Assembly (NCBI RefSeq): GCF_900187965.1
Contig: NZ_FZNL01000007.1
Coordinates: forward strand, 66,405 to 130,404
Direction of reading: 5' to 3'
DNA from: Flavobacterium sp. ov086
Lineage (GTDB): Bacteria > Bacteroidota > Bacteroidia > Flavobacteriales > Flavobacteriaceae
Length of the DNA: 64,000 bases
Position numbers and translations under genes: made by a program. Below the pieces are notes generated by a model that was given only the letters and a program-made list of their open reading frames with translations, was not told the DNA's origin and ran no database searches. Positions 63,662-64,000 of this stretch are shown in pieces (position 1 is the first letter of the stretch; every line of letters starts with the position of its first letter).

Positions 63662-63679
63662 GATGTAATGAAATTTAGA

Positions 63680-64000
63680 TTATTGAATATTCTTTGATTT
63701 TTTATCAGAAACCATTAGTTCTTCGATCTCTTCAAGACTTTTGTTTTTGGTTTCAGGAAGCTTTTTTAATACAAACACAAATCCTAAGGCGCAGATAATA
63801 CCGTACAACCAGAAAGTGCCGGATGTGCCCAGATATTCATTAAAAATTGGAAATGTTTGTACTAAAAGTGCAGAGGCAATCCAGAGTGCAAATGTGGCTA
63901 CAGACATCGCAACACCACGAATTCGGTTAGGGAAAATTTCAGATAAAATAACCCATGTAATAGGAGCGAGGGACATTGCGTAGATTGCAATGGCTAATAA
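63680..64000 (-). CDS. MFS sugar porter, C-terminal part (partial)
   Basis: The last 106 codons of a major-facilitator sugar porter (XylE-like): YAMSLAPITWVILSEIFPNR with the PxxW.xxSEIFP(N/T)R(I/L)RG signature of the family's helix 10-11 loop, two further hydrophobic helices, and the typical terminal motif LPETKNKSLEEIEELM. The frame runs off the window edge, so the start is not seen. It is co-directional with the DUF5107 gene 18 nt downstream, suggesting that the imported sugar is the DUF5107 protein's substrate. Confidence 0.88.
   Translation of the reverse strand, partial: LLAIAIYAMSLAPITWVILSEIFPNRIRGVAMSVATFALWIASALLVQTFPIFNEYLGTSGTFWLYGIICALGFVFVLKKLPETKNKSLEEIEELMVSDKKSKNIQ

Overview
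The window reads as chromosome of a gliding Flavobacterium close to F. johnsoniae. The DNA is AT-rich and start sites lack Shine-Dalgarno sequences. Several promoters fit the Bacteroidetes TTG-N19-21-TAnnTTTG pattern. There are two SusC/SusD pairs, SprB-type repeats, and GldL and GldM whose lengths and sequence match (from memory) the F. johnsoniae gliding/type IX secretion motor proteins. I see no tRNA, rRNA, CRISPR array, insertion sequence or prophage.

Layout. (1) 1-9477, minus strand: one tight operon of three phage-tail-collar (MdpB-like) proteins, a periplasmic-binding-fold protein without signal peptide, a formyltransferase, and the first 1883 residues of a giant secreted SprB-repeat protein. 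A LuxR-type regulator with a degenerate receiver lies upstream (10448-11308). (2) 11714-12148: META-domain lipoprotein. (3) 12738-30885: an Lrp regulator, a DUF1338 2-oxoadipate dioxygenase, an ALDH7 piperideine-6-carboxylate dehydrogenase, SusC/SusD, a GH63-like alpha-glucosidase, a GH42 beta-galactosidase, a kinase/phospho-lyase fusion and a D-2-hydroxyglutarate dehydrogenase. I read this as a locus for glycosylated hydroxylysine from collagen: glucose and galactose are removed, hydroxylysine is phosphorylated and deaminated, and the carbon skeleton is burned to 2-oxoglutarate. (4) 30910-34220, minus strand: a three-gene operon of a small membrane protein, a large secreted protein and a trypsin-like peptidase without signal peptide; its function is unknown. 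(5) 34708-39556: siderophore-type TonB receptor, a CMP-sialate-synthetase-like protein, an HbpS/GlcG-like protein and a Crp-family regulator. (6) 40055-57226: a carbohydrate locus with two clan GH-D alpha-galactosidase-type enzymes, an acetylesterase, a GntR sensor-repressor, a sodium symporter, SusC/SusD and a GH95 enzyme. Its two promoters carry the same 21-nt element (one mismatch) at the same spacing. (7) 57678-59914: gldL and gldM without gldK or gldN beside them. (8) 60350-64000: a DUF5107-TPR protein and the C-terminal end of an MFS sugar porter.

The intergenic DNA is rich in dispersed palindromes. One family of about 100 nt (12507, 49437, 57499, half a copy at 27737) conserves its loop as well as its stem. 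The strongest candidates for an undescribed system are the glycosyl-hydroxylysine locus and the collar/adhesin operon. All functional statements rest on motif recognition by eye; no alignment or database search was run.
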